The notes under the pieces: model-generated
What the model saw: only the letters and a program-made list of their open reading frames with translations
The model's database searches: none
What the model was told of the DNA's origin: nothing
Program-made: the position numbers and the translations under genes
In this document: one piece after another, positions 50,688 to 59,407 of the stretch
Layout of the letters: every line of letters begins with the position of its first letter
Numbering within the stretch: position 1 is the first letter of the stretch
Assembly: GCF_020748465.1 (NCBI RefSeq)
Contig: NZ_JAHZMP010000001.1
Span: 62,001 to 126,000, forward strand
From: Terrisporobacter mayombei
GTDB taxonomy: Bacteria; Bacillota; Clostridia; Peptostreptococcales; Peptostreptococcaceae
Length of the DNA stretch: 64,000 nt
Direction of reading: 5' to 3'

Positions 50688-51296
50688 TTAAAATTCATCT
50701 TCAGTTAAAGTTTCATCTTCCTTAGTTAAGAGCCCTATGGAGTTAAAATAATACTGAGGAAGTTTTCCTCTTTGTGCCCACTTAAGTTCTATATTAAATA
50801 AATCTTTGCTTAATTTGTCTACATTTCCTCCCAATGACTCAATAGAATATCTCAAGTCATTTTCATATCTACATTTTTTAGACTGCTTTCTTGTGCACTC
50901 ATCGCATTTATAGCATTTACCCCATGCTAAACTCACAGAGCCTTCGTATTTTTCTTCTAAATATTTTGTCTTCTCATAAAAGAACTCCATCTGTTTTCTA
51001 AACAGCTCTTTAATAAATAAATTAAGTTCTTCTTCATCATAAATTTTTGAAACTACATCTTCCTCAAAAGTAATTTTATATCCTAATACATGTAGGCATT
51101 TGTAATTTTTCCAATAATCAATTACATCAAAATCATAAGGTGGACAGCTCCATCTTGTATCATAATTAGGACATTGCTTACAACATTCTAAAAATGTATC
51201 CACATCTATGTAATCATTTAAAATATCCTCCACCTTTATTTTTTTATAAAAAACTTCTGTACTATAACTATTATTTAAATAAGATAGTTCATTCAA
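50688..51296 (-). CDS. DUF2284 metal-binding protein
   Basis: 202 residues. The start is TTG at 51296, six bases after GGAGGG; no ATG fits. Cysteine-rich: 'CKQCPNYDTRWSCPPYDFD' (C-x2-C-x7/8-CPP) near 36-55 and 'WGKCYKCDECTRKQSKKCRYEN' (C-x2-C-x2-C-x6-C) near 145. This pattern is DUF2284, thought to bind an Fe-S cluster or other metal. Role unknown. Confidence 0.8.
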   Translation of the reverse strand: MNELSYLNNSYSTEVFYKKIKVEDILNDYIDVDTFLECCKQCPNYDTRWSCPPYDFDVIDYWKNYKCLHVLGYKITFEEDVVSKIYDEEELNLFIKELFRKQMEFFYEKTKYLEEKYEGSVSLAWGKCYKCDECTRKQSKKCRYENDLRYSIESLGGNVDKLSKDLFNIELKWAQRGKLPQYYFNSIGLLTKEDETLTEDEF

Positions 51297-51379
51297 AATA
51301 ATTCCCTCCAATCATAATCTCTCTAATACTATTTTAATATATAATTATGCTTTTATATTTATATAATTAAAATTTATAT

Positions 51380-51418
51380 AAAAAAGGTATGGCACTATTT
51401 TAGTGCCACACCTCTTTT
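51380..51418 (-). terminator. Rho-independent terminator
   Basis: GAGGTGTGGCACTA with TAGTGCCATACCTT, U6 on the minus strand, adjacent to the permease stop at 51421. Confidence 0.88.
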
Positions 51419-51420
51419 TA

Positions 51421-52830
51421 CTAATCTACTTTTTCAGCCTTTGTTCCGTTCAACGAGCTGTGCTTGTAACCATAAAATGCATATACTACAAATCCTATAG
51501 CAATCCAAATTAGAAATGCAACTTTAGTGAAAGTTGGAAGTTGTAAGATTAAGAATAAACAAAATACAACTGCGAGCATTGGAACTACAGGTACAAAAGG
51601 AACTTTAAAAGGTCTATTTAAGTCTGGTCTAGATTTTCTAAGAAGAATAACTGATAATGATACTATAACAAATGCTGCCAATGTACCCATATTAGTTAAT
51701 TCTGCAACCTTACCTATTGGTAAAAATCCGGCCACTAGAGCTGTTGCAATAAACACTAATACTATACTCTTGTTAGGTGTTCCTCTAGTTTTAGAAACTT
51801 GACTAAATCCTTTTGGAAGTAATCCATCTCTTGATAGAGCATAGAATAATCTTGTACTACCATACATCATAACAAGTACAACTGAAGTTATACCACAGAT
51901 TGCTCCTACTGAAACTAAAGCTGATCCCCAACTAATTCCTACTTTTGCTAAAGCATATGCTACTGGTGCCGCATTGTCTTTAAATTCTAAATAAGGAACC
52001 ATTCCAGTTAATATAGCAGAAACTACTATATATAAAACTGTACATATTATTAAAGAACCTATTATTCCTTTTGGTAAATCTTTTTGAGGGTTTTTAACCT
52101 CTTCAGCTGCTGTTGATACTGCATCGAATCCAATATATGCAAAGAATACTATTGCAGCTCCTGAGAATACTCCACTCCAACCATAAGGCATAAATGGATG
52201 CCAGTTTGCAGGTTCAACATGGCTAAATCCTAATATTATAAATAATAATACAACTGCTATTTTTATTGCCACTAATATATTGTTAAGTTTTGCACTTTCT
52301 TTTGCACCAAGTAATAATAATCCTGCTATTAATGCTAAGATTAAAATTGCCGGTAAGTTAATTATACCTCCACTTCCAGGTGCTGCTATTATTGCAGTTG
52401 GTAGATGAATACCTACTATATTTAAAATATTCACCATATATCCTGACCACCCAATGGAAACGGCAGCAACGGCAACACAATATTCCAAAATTAAATCCCA
52501 TCCAATTATCCAGCCCCATATCTCTCCTAGACCTACATATCCAAAAGTATATGCACTTCCTGAAATAGGTATCATAGCCGATAATTCTGCATAACACAGT
52601 GCTGCAAATGCACATGCTAGACCTGATATTATAAATGATAATACTAATGCTGGTCCAGCATAGTCTGCTGCTGCTACACCTGTTAATACAAATATTCCTG
52701 TACCTATTATTGCCCCAATTCCTAGCATCGTTAGTTCAAATGCACCTAAAACTTTTTTCAAACCTTTGCCTTCTTGGTTATGACTCATTAAATTCTCTAC
52801 TGGCATTTTCCTAAAAATATCTGCTTTCAT
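51421..52830 (-). CDS. APC amino-acid permease, cationic/branched type (YfnA-like)
   Basis: 469 residues, 12 or more TM segments, of the CAT subfamily. 'LGIGAIIGTGIFVLTGVAAADYAGPALVLSF' is TM1-2, 'SGSAYTFGYVGLGEIWGWIIGWDLILEY' TM3, 'FFAYIGFDAVSTAAEEVKNPQKDLPKGI' TM6-7 and 'TNMGTLAAFVIVSLSVILLRKSRPDLNRPFKVP' near the end. Imports amino acids by proton symport, exact substrate unknown. GAAGGAGGTTAATT precedes the start. The unusual 520 bp upstream holds no recognised riboswitch or T-box. Confidence 0.92.
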   Translation of the reverse strand: MKADIFRKMPVENLMSHNQEGKGLKKVLGAFELTMLGIGAIIGTGIFVLTGVAAADYAGPALVLSFIISGLACAFAALCYAELSAMIPISGSAYTFGYVGLGEIWGWIIGWDLILEYCVAVAAVSIGWSGYMVNILNIVGIHLPTAIIAAPGSGGIINLPAILILALIAGLLLLGAKESAKLNNILVAIKIAVVLLFIILGFSHVEPANWHPFMPYGWSGVFSGAAIVFFAYIGFDAVSTAAEEVKNPQKDLPKGIIGSLIICTVLYIVVSAILTGMVPYLEFKDNAAPVAYALAKVGISWGSALVSVGAICGITSVVLVMMYGSTRLFYALSRDGLLPKGFSQVSKTRGTPNKSIVLVFIATALVAGFLPIGKVAELTNMGTLAAFVIVSLSVILLRKSRPDLNRPFKVPFVPVVPMLAVVFCLFLILQLPTFTKVAFLIWIAIGFVVYAFYGYKHSSLNGTKAEKVD

Positions 52831-53198
52831 AATTAACCTCCTTCACCATTTTTTTCTTCAATCTTTGGGATTTTGGAAATTTTTAGGTTACCTTTTTTAA
52901 ATTTTAATTAATTATATGGATTTTTTATTAAGATATAGTTAAGGACAGGTTAAAAATACGTTAATTTTCTGATAATTCAAATAATTTATTTTTCATAATT
53001 TCCCTACAAAATTCATCATAGTTTAAATTTCTAAATTCTAGACTATTCGCCATATACACATAAAATCTAACGAAGTTTATTGTAATAATCTAACAAAATA
53101 TATTCCAATCAATATTTAAAAAATCTAAAATATTGATAGAAATGTAAGGGATTCTTAACATCAAATTATGTAAAAAATTATTAACCTTAGGTGTAACT
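52831..53198. other. Long A+T-rich intergenic region
   Basis: About 370 bp with no gene, recognised riboswitch or T-box. I see no repeat or clear structure beyond the permease ribosome binding site. Confidence 0.5.
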
Positions 53199-53339
53199 AT
53201 GTCTATGAAAGCTATAACTTATGTAAACTCATATTCTTATTTGAATAAATATCATAAAAATGCCACTGCTCATGAAATGAGAGATAAGTGCCTTGTAAAG
53301 CTTGTTATTAGAAATTTAAAAACTGACACTTATATATAA
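53199..53339 (+). CDS. Possible small protein, uncertain
   Basis: An ATG-to-TAA frame of 46 codons: MSMKAITYVNSYSYLNKYHK, then NATAHEMRDKCLVKLVIRNLKTDTYI. TTAGGTGTAACT gives a plausible ribosome binding site. It is hydrophilic, of unknown family, and ends inside the terminator stem shared with the alarmone synthetase gene. It could be a remnant or chance frame. Confidence 0.3.
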   Translation: MSMKAITYVNSYSYLNKYHKNATAHEMRDKCLVKLVIRNLKTDTYI

Positions 53340-53352
53340 GTGTCAGTTTTTT
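53318..53352. terminator. Bidirectional terminator
   Basis: AAAAACTGACACTTATA with TATAAGTGTCAGTTTTT, a long near-perfect stem next to the alarmone synthetase stop. Confidence 0.88.
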
Positions 53353-53353
53353 A

Positions 53354-54031
53354 TTACTTATCTTCTAATAATTGTATATCTCGTTGAATATTTTGCATTG
53401 TTTCATCAGTACCAGAAATAGTCGCTGCACATTCTCTTAATTGATCTCTTATTTCTTCTGGTACACTTACATCAACTTTGTACATAAGCTGATGTTCTAA
53501 ACTTGCCCAAAAATCCATGGCTATAGTTCTTATTTGTATCTCAACTCTAGTAGGAACTTTACCGCTGGATAAGAAAACAGGTATTTCTATAATTAAATGA
53601 AGGCTTCTATATCCACTTGGTTTTGGATTTTTTATATAATCTTTTGTTTCTATTAATTTTACGTCATCTTGTTCTGTAAGAAGTCTGGCAATTTCATATA
53701 TATCATTTATATATGAACATATTACTCTAACACCTGCCACATCATCTAGATTTTCTTTTATTAAATGAACATTAAAATTATCAAATTTTTTTTCAACTTT
53801 ATTTATTATACTAATAGGAGATTTTACCCTATGACTTATTGATTGAATCGGATTATGTCGATGTTTCAATTGAAATTCATCATTTAGATTTTCTAATTTT
53901 GTGCATACTTCTTTTATTGCACAAGAATACTCCATCATTAACTCATTGAAAATTTTTGTATTATCTAAAAATTCTTTTGGCGCATCTGGTACGTTTAATT
54001 TTTTTATAAAAAATTGTTGAATATTTTCCAT
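53354..54031 (-). CDS. Small alarmone synthetase ((p)ppGpp synthetase, RelQ-like)
   Basis: 225 residues with only the RelA/SpoT synthetase domain. 'SHRVKSPISIINKVEKKF' holds the ATP-binding R/K motif, 'DDVAGVRVICSYINDIYEI' holds the catalytic Asp, 'KDYIKNPKPSGYRSLHLIIEIP' is the GTP-binding G-loop, and 'VEIQIRTIAMDFWASLEHQLMYK' supplies the Glu and following conserved segment. No hydrolase or TGS domain. It makes (p)ppGpp from ATP and GDP/GTP as part of the stringent response. AAGGGGAGAGACT precedes the ATG. Confidence 0.9.
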   Translation of the reverse strand: MENIQQFFIKKLNVPDAPKEFLDNTKIFNELMMEYSCAIKEVCTKLENLNDEFQLKHRHNPIQSISHRVKSPISIINKVEKKFDNFNVHLIKENLDDVAGVRVICSYINDIYEIARLLTEQDDVKLIETKDYIKNPKPSGYRSLHLIIEIPVFLSSGKVPTRVEIQIRTIAMDFWASLEHQLMYKVDVSVPEEIRDQLRECAATISGTDETMQNIQRDIQLLEDK

Positions 54032-54230
54032 AGTCTCTCCCCTTAAATGGATTTTTGGTTTTTTAAATTATATCACATAAGAATTAACTTCATATTATCA
54101 CTTAACTATTTAAAAGACAATAATTTTATAATATACTATTTATAAAGCAAGCAATTTAATTAGTACAAAAATAATCTATCATTATTTAATTTAATCATTT
54201 TATTTGTGTTAATTTTAAGGGGTGTATATT

Positions 54231-55010
54231 ATGGATAACAAAGAAGTAGTAAAACAAAATCAATTAGCTTGGGACAAAAAGGTTGTAAATAATACTCCTT
54301 GGTCAATACCAGTGACAAAAGAAGAAATTGAGAATGCAAAAAAAGGTATATTTAATATAAAACTAACTGCTCACAAGAATGTACCTAGAAGTTGGTTTCC
54401 ACAAGATTTAAATAAAAAAAGGATATTATGTCTTGCTTCTGGAGGAGGACAACAGGGTCCTATTTTAGCAGCTACTGGGGCAATAGTTACAGTATTTGAC
54501 ATATCAATGAATCAATTAAAGCAAGATGAAAAGGTTTCTAAAGAAAATAATCTGATGATTTCAACTGTTCAAGGTGATATGACACATTTACATTGTTTTA
54601 AAAACAATTATTTTGATCTAGTGTTTTGCCCTGTGTCAGTCACATATATACCAGATGTACTTCCTGTATTCAAAGAATGTTATAGAGTTTTAAAAACAGG
54701 TGGAAACTTCTTATTTGGTAGTGCTAATCCTTTAATTTATTTGTTTGAAAATAAAAAATATGATAAAGGTGTATTTGAAGTTGCAAACAAGCTTCCATTT
54801 AATTCTTTAGATGAATTAAATGAAGAAGAAAAAATGAACTTTTTAAATAATAAGGAAGCCATAGAATATAGTCATACTTTAGAAGATTTAATAGGTGGCC
54901 AAACAAGTGTTGGCTTTGCTATTAATGGTTTTTATGAAGATGTAGATAATGATAAAATTTGTAAATATAGTGCTAAATATTTTGCAACAAAAGCTGTAAA
55001 AACTAAATAA
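54231..55010 (+). CDS. Class I SAM-dependent methyltransferase
   Basis: 259 residues from MDNKEVVKQNQLAWDKK; AAGGGGTG before the ATG at 54231 selects this start. SAM site 'KKRILCLASGGGQQGPILAATGAIVTVFDIS' (motif I) with an acidic 'FDIS' end, 'GDMTHLHCFKNNYFDLVFC' and 'ECYRVLKTGGNFLFGSANP'. These are the Methyltransf_11 motifs. Substrate unknown. It is divergent from the alarmone synthetase gene. Confidence 0.85.
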   Translation: MDNKEVVKQNQLAWDKKVVNNTPWSIPVTKEEIENAKKGIFNIKLTAHKNVPRSWFPQDLNKKRILCLASGGGQQGPILAATGAIVTVFDISMNQLKQDEKVSKENNLMISTVQGDMTHLHCFKNNYFDLVFCPVSVTYIPDVLPVFKECYRVLKTGGNFLFGSANPLIYLFENKKYDKGVFEVANKLPFNSLDELNEEEKMNFLNNKEAIEYSHTLEDLIGGQTSVGFAINGFYEDVDNDKICKYSAKYFATKAVKTK

Positions 55011-55013
55011 TAT

Positions 55014-55060
55014 TAAAAGGGACTACATTAGAATATTTTTCTATATAGTCCCTTTTATAA
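55014..55060. terminator. Bidirectional terminator
   Basis: AAAAGGGACTA with TAGTCCCTTTT, between the methyltransferase and the AAA gene, each of which ends nearby. Confidence 0.88.
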
Positions 55061-55075
55061 TTTATTTACTTATAA

Positions 55076-58000
55076 TTAATATCTTAATAAATCTTTTTTT
55101 AAAACATTAAATTCTTCTTCAGTAATTAAATTCAAATCTAATAAATTTTTTAATTTAAGTAATTCATCTATAGTATTTATACTTCTACCATAAGATGATC
55201 TACTTTTAGTGTAATTTACTAAGTTATCTTGTGCTACATTTTCTTCCTTAGCTTTCATATTACAAGTAGGTTCTTCAATTGTATTTTCTTTTATAAATTG
55301 TTCTTTACTTTTTCTTATATCTAAAGCGTTAATAGTATTTATATCTTTTGGTATGATTTTATCATTATAAACTCTTATACTTTGCATTCTTACAACTTTA
55401 TCTAAAAATTTAGTAATCATAAGTGCATTGTTAACACTAAGATTAGATAAGTTTGAAAGATCTATTATGGATTTTCTTAATTCTTCTTCTCCATCTTTAT
55501 ATATTTCATACCCTCTATAAGTTATAAGATTTGTTGCAATTTCAAATAGTTCATTTTCATTGTAATCCTCAAAATCTAGCCATATTGGAAATCTGCAACT
55601 AAGAGCAGGGTTGCTTAATACAAATTCCTTCATACCATCTTTTTCTCCACATAAAGCAATAATTATTTTATTATTATTTTTATCAATAAACTTAATTAAA
55701 GATGATATTAGCTCTTTTTTATTGTATTTATTATTAAATAAATGTACTTTATCGATTAATACCATTTTGCCTAAATAACCGTTTAATATATCTTCAATTT
55801 GTACTCCTCCATCTAAAAGAGCAGTTATTTCTATTTCATCCATTTCCACTATATTTTTCGATTTTAATATTCCTACACTGTAATACATACTTGATAATAT
55901 TTTTAATGTTGATTTTTTACCTGTACCATTATTTCCTGTAAATACCATATTACTATATTTACTTAACTGACTTTTAACTCCGAGCTTTTCTCTTTTTTCT
56001 TTTGTCTTTATAATTTTATATTGATTTCTTAGAAAGTCCTTAGCTTTTTCATTTGCTGCAATTTTTTTCAACTTAGATTCTAAATTAAAATCATTTGCAG
56101 ATGTAAATTCGTTTATATGGTCAATATCTTTCGTAGTTATTAGGTTCATTTCGTAAACACTAATATCACTTTCAGAGATTCTAATACTTTGAGCTCTTAT
56201 TAAGTTTTCCACATAGTTTCTAACCAATCTACCATTTCCAGATTGCATATCGGAGTTTTCATATATATCAACAAAACTCTTTTTAAGTGATGTATAGCCA
56301 TTCTTTGATAATTTAAATCCTTTAGATTCTAAAAGTTTTATTGCCATTTCAGAAAGTTCATCTGGCTTATAATCTTCAAAGTTGGTCCATAGAGGAAATC
56401 TAGAACGAAGGCCAATATTCACATCAAAGAAATCTTCCATTTCTTTTTCATAGCCTGCAAGTATTACTATTACATCTTTTGAGTAATCCTCAATTAATTT
56501 AAGTAAAGTTTCTATGGCTTCTCTTCCAAGAGGATCGTAGGCTAGAGTATAAGCTTCATCTATAAACAATATACCCCCTATAGCTTCTTTAAAAGTTTCT
56601 TCAGTTTTTTTAGATGTTTCACCAGGAATTTCTGAAACAAAGTTAGATCTATCAGTTTCCACAAGTTGACCTATTTTAAGCAAGCCCATGCTATTTAACA
56701 TTTCTGCCACAAGTCTTGCTATGGAAGTTTTTCCTGTTCCCGGGTTTCCTGCAAAAACCATGTTTAGATTTTGTTCAATTTCTGTTTCCACTCCTACTGA
56801 TTTTCTTTTTTCCTGTGCTACAATAAGCTTGTACTGACTTCTTAGTAGGTTTTTAACTTCTTCCAATCCAATTATATCCTTTAGTCTTTCTTCCAAATTA
56901 AATTTAGCTTTAACCTTGAAGTTGAAGTTATGTCTTTCTAACAAATCTATTTTCTTTTGTTTATCTTGTAAATACTTTCTAGATGCGTCCATTATGGCAT
57001 TTTCAATTATATTTCTTACAAATCTGGCATTTCCTAAATCATTTTTTCCACTAATTTGATTTTTAGCAAACAAGTCTATTAAATCATCTTCCACATTATC
57101 TGCTATTTTATATCCTTTACTTTTTGCAATATTAACTGCTATGGCATACATTTCATAAGGAGTATAGTCTTCAAAGTGAATTATATTTGGAAATCTAGAT
57201 TTTAATCCTGGATTTATGCTTAGGAATTTTTCCATATCATTTTCATATCCAGCAAGAATTACTACTAAATCATCTCTATTATCTTCTATTCCTTTAAGAA
57301 GAGCATCTACTATTTCTTTACCAACCTTATCATCTTCACTCTCACATAGAGAATAAGCTTCATCAATAAATAAAACTCCTCCAATTGCAGAGTTTATAAC
57401 TTCCATAGTTTTCTTTGCAGTTTCATTTGTATTTTCGCTAACGAAATCTGCTTTACTTACTTCTCTAAATACTCCACGAGAAAGTAAACCTAGGGCATTT
57501 AAATATTCAAAAGTAGTTCTTGCTGCATTAGTCTTTCCTGTACCTGCATTTCCTGCAAATATCATATTCATTGATATTTTAGAAGTAGTAAGGCCCAATC
57601 TTTCTCTTATATTTTGTACTTTATAATTATTTTGAACATTATAAATAAATTCTTTAAGTTCCTTTATCCCTATAATAGAATTTAATTTATATTTAGCTTC
57701 TTCCAAAGTTGGTGTTGTATAATCACTTAATTTATAAACCTGAAATCCTACCTTACAATATATCTCGTCATTTTCCACATAAATAAATAATCTACTATTT
57801 AATTTTATATTTTCTTTAATAACAAGATTTCTAAGAGGATTATTAAGTTTGTATATAACATATTCTGATATACCAAAATCACTATCTTTTTTATAACTCT
57901 CTTGTAAATATTTACAAATACCGAAGTATTCTTTATTAGACTCATCTTTATTTAGATCTATCATTATGTCCAAGGATAATTCTTCTTTGATCTTATTTAT

Positions 58001-58693
58001 TGTTTCAATTACCCTTCTTCTTACAACAATATTTCTTTCTTTTTCATCCAAATCTTTAGTATAGAGTATTTTATCAATTAGATTATTACCAAATACTTTT
58101 TCTAAATCAATATTTTTATCATCACTAGTAAATACTATAAACTTATTATTACAAATTAATTGATTTATTTTTTCTTTATGAATTTTTTCTGATTTCAAAA
58201 TATCATTTATCTCTTCTCTATTTTCTTCGTCAGCTTTTACAAATACATTATTTTTTATAATATAATCATCATTTAAGTTGAAACAAGAATTTAAACAAAG
58301 TTCTGAGATAACATTAACTATTTCCTCCATTGCATCTTGTATATTTTTAAACATTATGCATTTTGATTTAGATTTTAACTTTTCATGTAAATCACTTAAA
58401 AATGCATTATATCCTAATTTAAAATTATATGTATCTAGATTTATTTCGTTTATATTATCACTTTCTATTAGTTCTTCTTTGTACATTTCTTCAATCAAAA
58501 GCCTAACACTCGTTTTCTTGCCCGTATCTTTTTCTCCAACTAGAAGAATAACTCCTTTTTCATTTTTTACTGTTTTATCTTTTATATAATTTATTAAATT
58601 TTTTATATATAAGTCTTGCCCTATAAGCTCACTTTTTAAAAGTTTTTCTATTTTCTTAAATTTACTTTCTGCTTCATTGTATATATCATTCAT
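55076..58693 (-). CDS. Four-module CbbX/SpoVK-like AAA protein with SHOCT tail
   Basis: 1205 residues. Module 1 (about 20-220) has a degenerate Walker A (GEKDTGKKT, 53-61). Module 2 (about 335-580) has GNAGTGKT (381-388) and LFIDEA (441-446). Module 3 (about 600-855) has GNPGTGKT (649-656) and LFIDEAY (709-715). Module 4 (about 870-1130) has GNNGTGKKS (920-928) but LIDKVH (979-984), where the catalytic Glu is replaced by Lys. Thus two active sites look intact and two impaired. Modules 2 to 4 share the CbbX/SpoVK layout. A SHOCT domain ('LLKLKNLLDLNLITEEEFNVLKKDLL', about 1178-1203) ends it. No TM or signal peptide. Probably a cytosolic remodelling ATPase with unknown client. Confidence 0.85.
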   Translation of the reverse strand: MNDIYNEAESKFKKIEKLLKSELIGQDLYIKNLINYIKDKTVKNEKGVILLVGEKDTGKKTSVRLLIEEMYKEELIESDNINEINLDTYNFKLGYNAFLSDLHEKLKSKSKCIMFKNIQDAMEEIVNVISELCLNSCFNLNDDYIIKNNVFVKADEENREEINDILKSEKIHKEKINQLICNNKFIVFTSDDKNIDLEKVFGNNLIDKILYTKDLDEKERNIVVRRRVIETINKIKEELSLDIMIDLNKDESNKEYFGICKYLQESYKKDSDFGISEYVIYKLNNPLRNLVIKENIKLNSRLFIYVENDEIYCKVGFQVYKLSDYTTPTLEEAKYKLNSIIGIKELKEFIYNVQNNYKVQNIRERLGLTTSKISMNMIFAGNAGTGKTNAARTTFEYLNALGLLSRGVFREVSKADFVSENTNETAKKTMEVINSAIGGVLFIDEAYSLCESEDDKVGKEIVDALLKGIEDNRDDLVVILAGYENDMEKFLSINPGLKSRFPNIIHFEDYTPYEMYAIAVNIAKSKGYKIADNVEDDLIDLFAKNQISGKNDLGNARFVRNIIENAIMDASRKYLQDKQKKIDLLERHNFNFKVKAKFNLEERLKDIIGLEEVKNLLRSQYKLIVAQEKRKSVGVETEIEQNLNMVFAGNPGTGKTSIARLVAEMLNSMGLLKIGQLVETDRSNFVSEIPGETSKKTEETFKEAIGGILFIDEAYTLAYDPLGREAIETLLKLIEDYSKDVIVILAGYEKEMEDFFDVNIGLRSRFPLWTNFEDYKPDELSEMAIKLLESKGFKLSKNGYTSLKKSFVDIYENSDMQSGNGRLVRNYVENLIRAQSIRISESDISVYEMNLITTKDIDHINEFTSANDFNLESKLKKIAANEKAKDFLRNQYKIIKTKEKREKLGVKSQLSKYSNMVFTGNNGTGKKSTLKILSSMYYSVGILKSKNIVEMDEIEITALLDGGVQIEDILNGYLGKMVLIDKVHLFNNKYNKKELISSLIKFIDKNNNKIIIALCGEKDGMKEFVLSNPALSCRFPIWLDFEDYNENELFEIATNLITYRGYEIYKDGEEELRKSIIDLSNLSNLSVNNALMITKFLDKVVRMQSIRVYNDKIIPKDINTINALDIRKSKEQFIKENTIEEPTCNMKAKEENVAQDNLVNYTKSRSSYGRSINTIDELLKLKNLLDLNLITEEEFNVLKKDLLRY

Positions 58694-58964
58694 AAATTGA
58701 CTCCTCTCTTTTACTATTATCTATAATCTTATACCCTTTTAGTCCTTATATTCATTATTATTTTTAAAATTCAAACCATAGAGTTATTTATTATTTATAT
58801 ATCAAAATAGTAAATTTGTAAATAATTTCTTTAAAACTTAAAGTATGTTGTATACATATATAATTTATGAAGGTTTATATATTTTTATGTCTAATTATTG
58901 AATTAAGGCAATATTTAAACAAATATTTTTCTAACAATAAATTAAGAAGGTTGGTGTAAAGTAT

Positions 58965-59303
58965 ATGGCAAGTACTATAGTAAATTTTCCTTTTAATTCT
59001 TTAGGTGTTGCAAGATTAGATTCTGATGGTGTAATTCACAATCATTTATATCACCAATGTCCAGTGGGAAGAATAGACACTAACAATATAATTCACAATC
59101 ATCCAATTAATAATTCTCCAATCGGAAGAATAGATGATAATAATATAATCCACAATCATCCAACTAGTTACTTCCCTGTGGGAAGAGTTGATGATGATGG
59201 ATATGTATATGATAATAAAAATGTTAAAATAGGTAGAGTAGAGGGAGAAGAATACCTAAAAGCAGGAAGTGCATTTTTATTGTTAATTAATAATTTGAGA
59301 TAA
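58965..59303 (+). CDS. Short repeat protein, beta-flower-like
   Basis: 112 residues. Four or five copies of a 17-19 residue unit: 'VARLDSDGVIHNHLYHQCP', 'VGRIDTNNIIHNHPINNSP', 'IGRIDDNNIIHNHPTSYFP', then 'VGRVDDDGYVYDNKNVK' and a last partial unit 'IGRVEGEEYLKA'. The (V/I)GR(I/V)D..(N/D)G.I(H/Y)(N/D) pattern recalls the 4- or 5-fold beta-flower domains. The His residues in IHNH may bind metal or partner. It ends with a short hydrophobic tail. It is divergent from the AAA gene, about 270 bp away. The ribosome binding site is weak (GGTTGGTG). Confidence 0.65.
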   Translation: MASTIVNFPFNSLGVARLDSDGVIHNHLYHQCPVGRIDTNNIIHNHPINNSPIGRIDDNNIIHNHPTSYFPVGRVDDDGYVYDNKNVKIGRVEGEEYLKAGSAFLLLINNLR

Positions 59304-59324
59304 CATAAGAATTAAATATAAAAT

Positions 59325-59357
59325 AAAAAGACTTGCTTATTAAGCAAGTCTTTTTGA
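59325..59357. terminator. Bidirectional terminator
   Basis: AAAAAGACTTGCTTA with TAAGCAAGTCTTTTT, 15-bp perfect palindrome between the repeat gene and the adhesin gene. Confidence 0.9.
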
Positions 59358-59407
59358 ATTAATTCTTCATTAAAAATCTAGGCTTTTAACAAAATTATTT
59401 TGTTTTA

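Noticed and set aside
52358-52615. Cysteine- and tryptophan-rich open frame overlapping the permease at 51421-52830.
   Set aside because: It lies in another frame of a clear APC permease on the same strand, with no ribosome binding site or recognisable family.
52831-53198. T-box or lysine-type riboswitch in the long leader of the permease at 51421.
   Set aside because: None of the conserved blocks (for example a T-box sequence or AGAGG-type lysine core) and no leader terminator could be found.
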